From an uncultured Ruminococcus sp. (lineage in GTDB: Bacteria; Bacillota; Clostridia; Oscillospirales; Ruminococcaceae): a stretch of DNA of 5,547 bases. The notes beneath the pieces were generated by a model. That model saw only the letters and a list, made by a program, of their open reading frames with translations, was not told where the DNA came from and did not search any database. Position numbers and translations under genes: made by a program. The DNA lies in assembly GCA_900539095.1 (NCBI GenBank), contig UQAR01000098.1, positions 1-5,547 on the forward strand. Reading direction: 5' to 3'. Within the stretch, counting starts at the first letter, position 1. Each line of letters begins with the position of its first letter. Shown piece by piece: positions 1 to 5,523 of this stretch.

Positions 1-809
1 ATAAGACCCTGTTCAAGCTCTTCAAGGTTGTGACCGTTGATAGGTCCTATGTAATGAAAGCCAAGGTCCTCAAACATGGTGCTGTGCAATATCATGTTCT
101 TCACTGCATTCTTTGAATTTCGCACTGCATTTTTAACAGGCTTTCCTACAACAGGCGTTTTATCAAGTATTCTCTCGATCTTTCCCTTTGTTCGCTGATA
201 GCTTTCTTTGGTTCGCATGGTCGAAAGATACTTTGCCATTCCTCCTACATTTTTGGAAATGGACATTTCGTTGTAGTTTAGTATAACGATTATATTTGTG
301 TCGCTTTTACCCGCATTGTTAAGTCCCTCGTAAAGTTCTCCGCCTGTTGACGCACCGTCACCAACCACAGCTATTGCATGATGCGTTTTATCTCCGCTGA
401 GTTTCATGGCTGTGGCTATGCCAAGTGCCGCAGATACAGAAGTAGAGCTGTGACCGCTTATAAAAGCGTCATGCACCGACTCGTCAGGTCTGCAAAAACC
501 TGAAATGCCGTTCTCCTGTCTGAGGGTATAAAATTCTTTAAGTCTGCCTGTGAGTATTTTATGTGTATATGCCTGATGACCAACGTCCCAGACTATTTTA
601 TCTTTAGGTGATTCAAAAACCCTGTGTATAGCCATAGTAAGCTCCACAGTACCAAGATTTGACGCAAGATGACCGCCGTTTTTTGAAACCGTATCTATGA
701 GAATTTTCCGAATATCACCGCAAAGCCCCTCGCATTGTTCAATGGAAAGCTTTTTGAGATCTGTTGGCAAATTCATTTTATAAAGGTCCGGCTTTTTTAT
801 TTCCGACAT
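1..809 (-). CDS. dxs: 1-deoxy-D-xylulose-5-phosphate synthase, N-terminal part (truncated by window edge)
   Basis: Dxs condenses pyruvate and glyceraldehyde 3-phosphate in a thiamine-diphosphate-dependent reaction, the first step of the cytosolic MEP isoprenoid pathway. I translated this frame by hand; it begins MSEIKKPDLYKMNLP and stays open to the window edge, giving about 269 of the usual 620-640 residues. Family signatures seen: GGHLASNLG (about 45-53, with the conserved His), KIVWDVGHQAY (about 71-81), HDAFISGHSSTS, and the ThDP/Mg motif VVGDGASTGG with D151, followed by GLNNAG and NEMSIS (N180-M182). The ATG at 807-809 is the first one after the in-frame ispA stop and has GGAG 11 nt upstream. 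A second ATG at codon 12 is possible but less well supported. The gene lies 24 nt after ispA, so the two isoprenoid genes are probably co-transcribed. Odd point: residue 179 is Tyr where the family usually has Asp (NDNEMSI becomes NYNEMSI). The C-terminal half, with the pyrimidine-binding and transketolase C domains, is outside the window. Confidence 0.96.
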   Translation of the reverse strand, partial: MSEIKKPDLYKMNLPTDLKKLSIEQCEGLCGDIRKILIDTVSKNGGHLASNLGTVELTMAIHRVFESPKDKIVWDVGHQAYTHKILTGRLKEFYTLRQENGISGFCRPDESVHDAFISGHSSTSVSAALGIATAMKLSGDKTHHAIAVVGDGASTGGELYEGLNNAGKSDTNIIVILNYNEMSISKNVGGMAKYLSTMRTKESYQRTKGKIERILDKTPVVGKPVKNAVRNSKNAVKNMILHSTMFEDLGFHYIGPINGHNLEELEQGL

Positions 810-820
810 TATATCAAGAT

Positions 821-824
821 CTCC
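821..824 (-). promoter_or_regulatory. Ribosome binding site for dxs
   Basis: GGAG on the minus strand, 11 nt before the dxs ATG, inside the 24-nt ispA-dxs gap. The spacing is slightly long. It supports the ATG at 807-809 over the internal ATG at codon 12. Confidence 0.6.
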
Positions 825-833
825 AATCTTAAA

Positions 834-1733
834 TCAACTTCTTCTTGTGAGCATATCAGATGTAAGCTCTGTGAGGAAAACACTGTCCTCAAAATATTTC
901 AGATGTCCCAGAGCCTGAACAGTGAGCTGCTTTGCTATCTGTTCTGACTTATCAAGTCCCAGAAGTGACACATAAGTATTTTTATGCTGCTCCTCGTCAC
1001 TGCCGATAGGTTTGCCAAGCTCTTCAAAAGTACCTGTTACATCAAGTATATCGTCAACTATTTGAAAAGCCCTGCCCATTGCCTGAGCATAGTCAGCCGC
1101 AAAAGGGATAGCCTCAAGCTTGTCCCCAAGTATAACTCCCATTACGCAGGCAGCCTCTATAAGTGCCCCCGTCTTGCAGGTCTGCAAGATATTAAGAGTA
1201 TCCACATCTATTTCTTTGTTTTCGTATTTAAGGTCTATGACCTGACCGCCTATCATGCCGTCAGTGCCAACTGCCCTTGCAAGAACAGAAATGAGCATGA
1301 CTGCCTTATCAGCAGATATAACACCATTCATTGCACTGTTGGCAATTACTTCAAAAGCAAGAGTGTTCAGTGCGTCGCCTGCAAGCAGTGCGATATTTTC
1401 CGGGAATGCCTTGTGACAGGAAGGTTTTCCACGTCTGTAGTCATCATCATCCATACAAGGCAGGTCGTCATGTATAAGCGAAAAAGTATGGATAAGCTCT
1501 ATTGAACAAGCTATCTCGGCATACTTTTCAGGCTGACGCTCTCCGCACATACGGCAAAATTCAAGCATAAGCACAGGTCTGAGCCTTTTGCCTCCTGCCT
1601 GCAATGAATATTCCATTGCCTCGACCACCTGACCCTGAAGTTCAGGCTTTGAGTGCGTCAATTCAAGCAGTTTGTTATCTATAAGCTCCACATAATAATC
1701 AAGTGTAGCTTTATTCATGTCATTCATTGCCAT
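834..1733 (-). CDS. ispA: Short-chain polyprenyl synthase, probable farnesyl diphosphate synthase
   Basis: This enzyme adds isopentenyl diphosphate to dimethylallyl and geranyl diphosphate, giving C15 farnesyl diphosphate for undecaprenyl and other prenyl lipids. The 299-residue length fits bacterial type II FPPS. Motifs seen: GGKRLRP (47-53), first Asp-rich motif DDLPCMDDDD (89-98) with the two-residue insertion typical of bacterial FPPS, RRGKPSCH (100-107), GDALNTLAFE (119-128), GGQVIDL (162-168), KTGALIEAA (187-195) and second Asp-rich motif DDILD (227-231), then GKPIGSD. An aromatic residue (F84) five positions before the first motif favours a C15 product, but a C20 product cannot be excluded. 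The start is uncertain. The ATG at 1731-1733 has GGAG only 3 nt upstream, whereas the ATG at 1725-1727 (codon 3) has it 9 nt upstream and is the likelier start. The gene overlaps the end of xseB by 14 or 8 nt, implying translational coupling. Confidence 0.95.
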   Translation of the reverse strand: MAMNDMNKATLDYYVELIDNKLLELTHSKPELQGQVVEAMEYSLQAGGKRLRPVLMLEFCRMCGERQPEKYAEIACSIELIHTFSLIHDDLPCMDDDDYRRGKPSCHKAFPENIALLAGDALNTLAFEVIANSAMNGVISADKAVMLISVLARAVGTDGMIGGQVIDLKYENKEIDVDTLNILQTCKTGALIEAACVMGVILGDKLEAIPFAADYAQAMGRAFQIVDDILDVTGTFEELGKPIGSDEEQHKNTYVSLLGLDKSEQIAKQLTVQALGHLKYFEDSVFLTELTSDMLTRRS

Positions 1734-1908
1734 TATCTCCGTTCATAGCCTTTACGGAAAGTTTTGCACTTTCAAGGCTTTTTTTGCAGTCAACCGACAG
1801 ATCTATACCCTCTTTGTAAAGCTCCAAAGCCTTTTCAAGAGGCAGCTTGTCATTTTCGAGCTGACCAACTATATCATTAAGTCTTGTAAGATTTTCTTCA
1901 AAAGTCAT
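1720..1908 (-). CDS. xseB: Exodeoxyribonuclease VII small subunit
   Basis: XseB is the small helical subunit of exonuclease VII, a cytosolic nuclease that degrades single-stranded DNA to oligonucleotides. Several XseB chains bind the coiled-coil part of each XseA. The 62-residue protein is close to the normal family size. It shows the family pattern FEENLTRLNDIVGQLEND (3-20), then LPLEKALELYKEGIDL (22-37) and a heptad-like C-terminal helix ending in a polar tail. The ATG at 1906-1908 follows the xseA stop by 13 nt, with AAAGG about 9 nt upstream. Its 3' end overlaps the start of ispA. The direct xseA-xseB pairing supports the identity of both. Confidence 0.95.
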   Translation of the reverse strand: MTFEENLTRLNDIVGQLENDKLPLEKALELYKEGIDLSVDCKKSLESAKLSVKAMNGDNGNE

Positions 1909-1921
1909 TTCAAACAGCCTT

Positions 1922-3115
1922 TCATTTCACAGACATTATCTTTGCAGCAACGCTGCCGTCTGACAGTCTGATATTTACCTCGTCACCTTCAGCGAGCATT
2001 GACACGCTGTCTGCAACGCTGTCGCCTTTTTGCACTATAGCATAGCCTCTGCCCAAAACATTGAATGGGCTGAGCATATTAAGCGAATTAACGTAACCGT
2101 CAAGCTGAGCCGACAGTTTTTCAAGTCTGCGTTCAATAATGGCATTAAGCCTTTTTTCCAGATCGCAGACATTTTTTTCACTTTGCTCCAGTCTTTTTGT
2201 CGGTGAATAAAGTCTTATCAGCTTTTCACAGTTTTCCACCTGTGACTGTGCTTTATCTATTTTCAGTTCCATAGCCCTGTCAAGCTTTTGTTTCAAAAGA
2301 CTGACAGCATTAAGTATATCAGCTTTATCAGGCGTTGCTATCTCCGCAGCCGCTGACGGCGTTGGTGCACGCATATCCGCTGCATAATCCGCAAGCGTGG
2401 TATCAGTTTCATGACCTACCGCTGATATCACAGGCGTATTGCAAGCATGAACTGCCAATGCGACTGACTCATCGTTAAATACCATAAGATCTTCATTTGA
2501 ACCGCCGCCACGGGCGAGTATTATGGTATCCGCACCGCTTTTATCAGCCGTAGACAAAGCCTTGCATATAGTCTGTGCCGCTGCCGCACCTTGTACCTGT
2601 GCTGGGTAGACCTCAATGCTGCAAACAGGATAACGCCGTTCTGTAACGTGTATTATATCCTGCAATGCCGCCGCAGTAAGTGACGTAACAACAGCTATTT
2701 TTTTAGGCACAAGTGGTATTTTCTTCTTAGTGGCTAAGTCGAACACACCCATTTTCTCAAGCCTTTTCTTTGTCTGTTCAAGCTGAACGTGCATATCGCC
2801 GACTCCAAGAGGTGCGATTTCTGTGGCAATTATCTGATAAACGCCGTCACGTTCATAGACCTCTATATTGCCCATAACAAGCACGCTCATGCCGTCCTCA
2901 GGAACAAATTTCAGCCTTGAGACACAGCTTGAGAACATCACTGCTTTAAGTGCCGAAGTACTGTCCTTTACAGTAAAATAAGCATGACCCGATTTATAAT
3001 GTATATTGAAATTAGATATCTCGCCCTTAACTGCAACGCCTTTGAGTTTAAGGTCAGACCTTATTTTTGACGCAATATATCTGTTTAGCTGTGAAACAGT
3101 AATAACAGAACTCAT
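1922..3115 (-). CDS. xseA: Exodeoxyribonuclease VII large subunit
   Basis: XseA is the catalytic subunit of exonuclease VII, which digests single-stranded DNA from both ends without metal dependence in E. coli. At 397 residues it is at the short side of the family (roughly 400-450). Layout: N-terminal OB-fold for ssDNA binding (about 5-100, with SGHAYFTVKD at 42-51), catalytic domain (about 120-265) with ERRYP (159-163), ARGGGSNEDL (201-210), and AVGHETDTTLADYAADMRAPTPSA (232-255, given in part: G234-D238 is GHETD). A long charged helical region (about 265-345) follows, expected to bind XseB, and a C-terminal VLGRGYAIV (353-361). The usual SPTGAA stretch reads SLTAAA (145-150), an uncommon change. 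The start ATG overlaps the preceding stop as ATGA, with a weak GGAAG 8 nt upstream, so translation is probably coupled to the TsaD-like gene. Confidence 0.97.
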   Translation of the reverse strand: MSSVITVSQLNRYIASKIRSDLKLKGVAVKGEISNFNIHYKSGHAYFTVKDSTSALKAVMFSSCVSRLKFVPEDGMSVLVMGNIEVYERDGVYQIIATEIAPLGVGDMHVQLEQTKKRLEKMGVFDLATKKKIPLVPKKIAVVTSLTAAALQDIIHVTERRYPVCSIEVYPAQVQGAAAAQTICKALSTADKSGADTIILARGGGSNEDLMVFNDESVALAVHACNTPVISAVGHETDTTLADYAADMRAPTPSAAAEIATPDKADILNAVSLLKQKLDRAMELKIDKAQSQVENCEKLIRLYSPTKRLEQSEKNVCDLEKRLNAIIERRLEKLSAQLDGYVNSLNMLSPFNVLGRGYAIVQKGDSVADSVSMLAEGDEVNIRLSDGSVAAKIMSVK

Positions 3116-4053
3116 ATCACGATCTTCCCTTCTCTGACAGCTGCATAAACTGCAACGCCCACAGCATTGTCGCTTGAAAACTCAGGTTCAGCAAAGCTGC
3201 CATACTTTTCAAGTCTGCTCTTTATCAATTTATTTGACATTACTCCGCCTGCATAAATAATAGGAATATCCTTATACTCATGGCGAAGGTTTTTCGTCAT
3301 TTTCTCAACAGCAAGGCTTACACAGTCGATACAATATGCCGCAATATCGGCCTTTGCACAGCCCTCTTCCATAAGCTTTCCACATTGGTTCTCTATCCCT
3401 GAAAGCGAACAATAAAGTCCGTCAACAGACGCCTTAGGCTTTATCTTATGCTCACTTTGCTCTGCAAGCTTTTCAAGTTCTTTACCGCATGGAAAAGACA
3501 GCCCAAGCCTTACGCCTGTTCTGTCTATGGCTTGTCCGCCTTTAAGGTCACGGCTGCCGCCGATCTGAGTTATTTTGATGATCTCGTCATGGTCAGGTTC
3601 ACACAGCAAAAGATCCGTAGTGCCGCCGCTAACATGAAAGGCCGCAAATGGTCTGTCTGATCTAAGCATGTCAAGCTTTCCACAAGAATAAAGTGCCGCA
3701 AGAATATGCCCTGCCTGATGTGAAGTTCTTTCGATTCCAACACCGCAGGCAAGCGACACCACCTTTGCAACATTTTCACCCACAAGAAAGCAAGGCATAT
3801 AAGAACCTTCCACACATCTTGGTGCATAGGAATAACCCACTGCACTTATATCATACTTTTCGTCAAACAGTTGCCCCATAAGCTCAGGCAGCTGTTTTGT
3901 ATGATGAAACACAGCGTCAGACTGCCTTAATCCACGCTCACCTTGTTTAACGGGCAGCAGTTTTTTACACGACCTGACGGTCATATTATCTGTGTTGAGC
4001 AGTGCACATGACGTTGTGTAGTTGCTTGTGTCTATTCCAAGAACAAAACTCAC
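3112..4053 (-). CDS. TsaD/Kae1/Gcp-like ASKHA-fold protein, divergent paralogue of unknown function
   Basis: This 313-residue protein belongs to the TsaD/Kae1 (peptidase M22, 'glycoprotease') family, whose true TsaD members make the tRNA t6A modification. Seen here: N-terminal phosphate-loop-like GIDTSNYTTSCAL (6-18), SHQAGH (111-116) keeping the two metal-binding His (H112, H116), HVSGGTTDLL (140-149), GGQAIDRTGVRLGL (172-185), FPCGKELEKLA (187-197), AGGVMSN (268-274) and SSDNAVG (293-299) with the probable metal Asp D295. It differs from true TsaD: shorter (usual about 335-340), Ala in place of the Glu between the His pair, GERGLRQSDAV (38-48) in place of the GGVVPE region, and an altered nucleotide loop. 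I therefore do not call it tsaD; a canonical copy is expected elsewhere in the genome. The start is GTG (4051-4053), overlapping the nusB stop as GTGA, with AGAGG 7 nt upstream. It sits between nusB and xseA, where folD lies in B. subtilis. Confidence 0.85.
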   Translation of the reverse strand: MSFVLGIDTSNYTTSCALLNTDNMTVRSCKKLLPVKQGERGLRQSDAVFHHTKQLPELMGQLFDEKYDISAVGYSYAPRCVEGSYMPCFLVGENVAKVVSLACGVGIERTSHQAGHILAALYSCGKLDMLRSDRPFAAFHVSGGTTDLLLCEPDHDEIIKITQIGGSRDLKGGQAIDRTGVRLGLSFPCGKELEKLAEQSEHKIKPKASVDGLYCSLSGIENQCGKLMEEGCAKADIAAYCIDCVSLAVEKMTKNLRHEYKDIPIIYAGGVMSNKLIKSRLEKYGSFAEPEFSSDNAVGVAVYAAVREGKIVI

Positions 4054-4463
4054 TGTTTTGCCTCTTGTTCCTTTGCGAATGAGCCGAGCACGCCGTTTAC
4101 GAATGAAACGTCAGGCTCAAGTGCATACTTGCCAGCAAGAGCCACTGCCTCGCTTATAGCAACGTTCACAGGAACGCTTTCTTCATATATCGCCTCATAA
4201 ATAGCAAGTCTGAGGATAGCAAGGTTTATTTTCGGTATTCTTTCAACAGTTCTTTTGTTACTGAATTTTCCGATGATACCATCTATCTCTTCCTGCTTGT
4301 CGCAAACGCCCTCGACGAGCTTTTTTACGTCATCATTAATAGTGATCTCGTTCACTTCCATGGCTGACATAAAAATATCGTCAAGCTCCTCGTCCTGTCT
4401 GAACAGTTTTTCAAATATCAGCAAAAATGCTGATTCTCTTATTTCACGCCTTTTTATTGGCAC
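4050..4463 (-). CDS. nusB: Transcription antitermination factor NusB
   Basis: NusB binds boxA RNA together with NusE (ribosomal protein S10) and supports antitermination of rRNA operons. The 137-residue length is normal. The all-helical family pattern is present: basic N-terminus KRREIRESAFLLIFE (4-18, the usual RxxARExA region), RIPKINLAILRLAIYEAIY (75-93, given by its core RIPKIN and ILRLAIYE), VPVNVAISEAVALA (97-110) and FVNGVLGSFA (121-130) at the C-terminus. The start is GTG (4461-4463): AAGGAAG lies 7 nt upstream and the nearby ATG at 4478-4480 is out of frame. It follows the Asp23 gene by 34 nt and its stop overlaps the GTG of the next gene. Asp23-NusB adjacency is typical for Firmicutes. 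Confidence 0.96.
   Translation of the reverse strand: MPIKRREIRESAFLLIFEKLFRQDEELDDIFMSAMEVNEITINDDVKKLVEGVCDKQEEIDGIIGKFSNKRTVERIPKINLAILRLAIYEAIYEESVPVNVAISEAVALAGKYALEPDVSFVNGVLGSFAKEQEAKQ
4061..4065 (-). promoter_or_regulatory. Ribosome binding site for the TsaD-like gene (supports GTG start)
   Basis: AGAGG on the minus strand, 7 nt before the GTG at 4051-4053 and within the last nusB codons. Good spacing decides the GTG start and fits coupled translation at the GTGA overlap. Confidence 0.65.
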
Positions 4464-4470
4464 AAAAACA

Positions 4471-4477
4471 CTTCCTT
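4471..4477 (-). promoter_or_regulatory. Ribosome binding site for nusB (supports GTG start)
   Basis: AAGGAAG on the minus strand, 7 nt before the GTG at 4461-4463, in the 34-nt gap after the Asp23 gene. The downstream protein begins MPIKRRE, the usual NusB N-terminus, which agrees with this start. Confidence 0.7.
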
Positions 4478-4497
4478 CATTTTATATTTGTCTGAGT

Positions 4498-4854
4498 TTA
4501 TTCCTTTTCTGAAAGGTCAACCCCGCATATAGTCACATTTACCTTTGCGACTGTAAGTCCAAGCATATTCTGGACTGCACTTTTTACTTTATCCTGTATC
4601 TCTTCGGCAACGGAAACTGCCTTAGCTCCACGGCAAAGTATTATCCCTATCGACACTGAAAGCACGTCATCAACAAGACCGATCCTGATATTGCCGAAAT
4701 TCTCCTGCCTGAACCACAGCTGACGTGGTGTTTTCATAACAGGTGCGATACCATAAACGCCCTCTATCTCATTCACTGAGTTTGTAACGATCTGTGCTAT
4801 TACGTCCTGACTTATGTGCAGGCTTTTTTCTACTTTCTTTGAAACTTCGTTCAT
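4498..4854 (-). CDS. Asp23/Gls24 family envelope stress response protein (YqhY type)
   Basis: Asp23/Gls24 (DUF322) proteins are small Firmicutes proteins tied to the cell envelope. The B. subtilis YqhY paralogue, in the same chromosomal place next to nusB, has been linked genetically to fatty-acid synthesis control. The 118-residue protein shows the family pattern: LHISQDVIAQIVTNSVNEI (12-30, given by ISQDVI and NSVNEI), EGVYGIAP (31-38), beta strands NIRIGLVDDVLSVSIGII (55-72), VAEEIQDKVKSAVQNMLGL (82-100) and VAKVNVTICGVDL (102-114). There is no signal peptide or membrane segment. The ATG at 4852-4854 has a strong GGGAGG 11 nt upstream. It is the first gene after the promoter at 4916-4944, so it opens the asp23-nusB-xse-isp transcript. 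The specific physiological role here is inference from position. Confidence 0.93.
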   Translation of the reverse strand: MNEVSKKVEKSLHISQDVIAQIVTNSVNEIEGVYGIAPVMKTPRQLWFRQENFGNIRIGLVDDVLSVSIGIILCRGAKAVSVAEEIQDKVKSAVQNMLGLTVAKVNVTICGVDLSEKE

Positions 4855-4865
4855 ATTTATCCGAG

Positions 4866-4871
4866 CCTCCC
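4866..4871 (-). promoter_or_regulatory. Ribosome binding site for the Asp23-family gene
   Basis: GGGAGG on the minus strand, 11 nt before the ATG at 4852-4854. It is the strongest Shine-Dalgarno match in the window, suiting the first gene of a transcript. Confidence 0.7.
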
Positions 4872-4882
4872 TTTTTAGATAT

Positions 4883-4964
4883 AAAAAAGAAATCCTTCAA
4901 TCTATACTTACAACCATTATAGCATAAATCTCAATAAGTTACAAGTATTTTGAAGGATTTTTTT
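4883..4964 (-). terminator. Terminator-like long hairpin after spoIIIAH, enclosing a promoter
   Basis: A perfect 11-bp inverted repeat (AAATCCTTCAA at 4890-4900, TTGAAGGATTT at 4950-4960 on the plus strand) flanks the gap centre. In minus-strand RNA, after a small 1x3 internal loop, a second stem continues between 4937-4948 and 4904-4915, about 12 pairs including three G-U pairs, leaving a 21-nt loop (4916-4936). The minus-strand 3' side continues as C then six T (4888-4883), as expected for intrinsic termination of read-through from spoIIIAH, which ends 20 nt before. The plus strand also has seven T after the repeat (4958-4964), so it could act both ways, though no plus-strand gene needs it. 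The stem is AT-rich and the loop contains the asp23 promoter; a looped operator is an alternative reading. Confidence 0.6.
4916..4944 (-). promoter_or_regulatory. Extended -10 sigma-A type promoter for the asp23-nusB operon
   Basis: On the minus strand a perfect TATAAT (4916-4921) is preceded by TGC (4922-4924), an extended -10 element, and by TTGTAA (4939-4944) at exactly 17 nt spacing as the -35 box (4 of 6 consensus bases). Predicted start of transcription is an A near 4908-4909, giving a leader of about 54 nt before the Asp23 ATG, with GGGAGG in it. This is the only strong promoter match I found and it stands in the only sizeable non-coding gap. It implies vegetative expression independent of the upstream sporulation operon. 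Confidence 0.78.
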
Positions 4965-4979
4965 ATTTGCTGACAAATT

Positions 4980-5522
4980 TTATTCTACATCATAAATTCT
5001 GATGTTTTCATTTGCAACTGAAACTTCGCTGAGCAGGATATCTTTTATCTGTGCCGCCTCACTAGCTACAAGTCCGTCGCTGTCGGTCTTGACAACTATA
5101 TTTGCGTTATCGCCGTCAAGATAGACCACGCAGTCCTCAAAGCCTGCTGCTTTAACAAGGGTCTCTATCTTGCTTTCTGACTCCATAAGACCCGTCATGG
5201 CTGACGCCTCTTCTTCGGCGACTTTCTTCTCTTCTTCTGTCGAATCGCCGCCGTTCATTATATTCTTTAAAGTTTCTACCGCCTCGTCCCTTGAATTCAT
5301 TCTGTCTATTCTTGCCTGTGCGAAATAATCTGAGGCACTGTCAGTGCTCACAAGCTGTGCGTCGCCATAATTAACGCTCTGACTTTTCACAACGTCAGTT
5401 GCCTTTATCTTTCCGTCTGACGATGATACCGCATAGTTTATGTACACTGCTAGACCGAGTATCAGCGTCATTCCTGCAAGAATGATCTGCTTTTTGCCTA
5501 TTATCATGGTTGGTTTTTTCAT
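4980..5522 (-). CDS. spoIIIAH: Stage III sporulation protein AH
   Basis: SpoIIIAH is the mother-cell protein that pairs across the intermembrane space with forespore SpoIIQ and forms part of the SpoIIIA-SpoIIQ channel in engulfment-stage sporulation. From the ATG at 5520-5522 the protein is 180 residues (B. subtilis form about 218). It has a basic N-terminus MKKPTMIIGKKQ, one membrane segment (about 13-31), a linker, then YFAQARIDRMNSRDEA (66-81), an acidic helical stretch EEEKKVAEEEA (96-106), and the YscJ/FliF-like ring domain (about 108-180) with AAGFEDCVVYLDG (125-137) and IRIYDVE at the end. An apparent extension of six residues, MCIRDR, is translated adapter and must be removed. Because the adapter abuts the start, neither its RBS nor spoIIIAG is visible; MKK is chosen because it matches the usual family start. 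As the last spoIIIA gene it is expected to be driven by mother-cell sigma-E from upstream. Confidence 0.93.
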   Translation of the reverse strand: MKKPTMIIGKKQIILAGMTLILGLAVYINYAVSSSDGKIKATDVVKSQSVNYGDAQLVSTDSASDYFAQARIDRMNSRDEAVETLKNIMNGGDSTEEEKKVAEEEASAMTGLMESESKIETLVKAAGFEDCVVYLDGDNANIVVKTDSDGLVASEAAQIKDILLSEVSVANENIRIYDVE

Positions 5523-5523
5523 C

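Noticed and set aside
735..947. 70-codon plus-strand open frame across the dxs-ispA junction
   Set aside because: Antisense to well-supported genes and without a promoter or ribosome binding site that I can see.
984..1505. 173-codon open frame on the plus strand
   Set aside because: It lies antisense within ispA, which has all catalytic motifs; the peptide has no recognisable pattern.
1717..1971. 84-codon plus-strand open frame over xseB
   Set aside because: Shadow of xseB and the end of xseA; no recognisable domain, and both sense genes are clear.
3570..3845. Minus-strand alternative frame within the TsaD-like gene, considered as a frameshift sign
   Set aside because: The main frame is unbroken from GTG to stop with family motifs throughout, so no frameshift is needed.
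3112..4053. Calling this gene canonical tsaD
   Set aside because: Several TsaD hallmarks are changed (Glu missing between the His pair, altered N-terminal block, short length) and the context is not a tsaB-tsaE locus.
4883..4964. The inverted repeat as a miniature transposable element
   Set aside because: I see no flanking target-site duplication, and a T-tract plus position between operons fits a terminator better.
1..5523. CRISPR array, tRNA/rRNA gene, defence or mobile gene cluster
   Set aside because: No direct repeat series, cloverleaf or related proteins were found; the window is a conserved housekeeping and sporulation locus.
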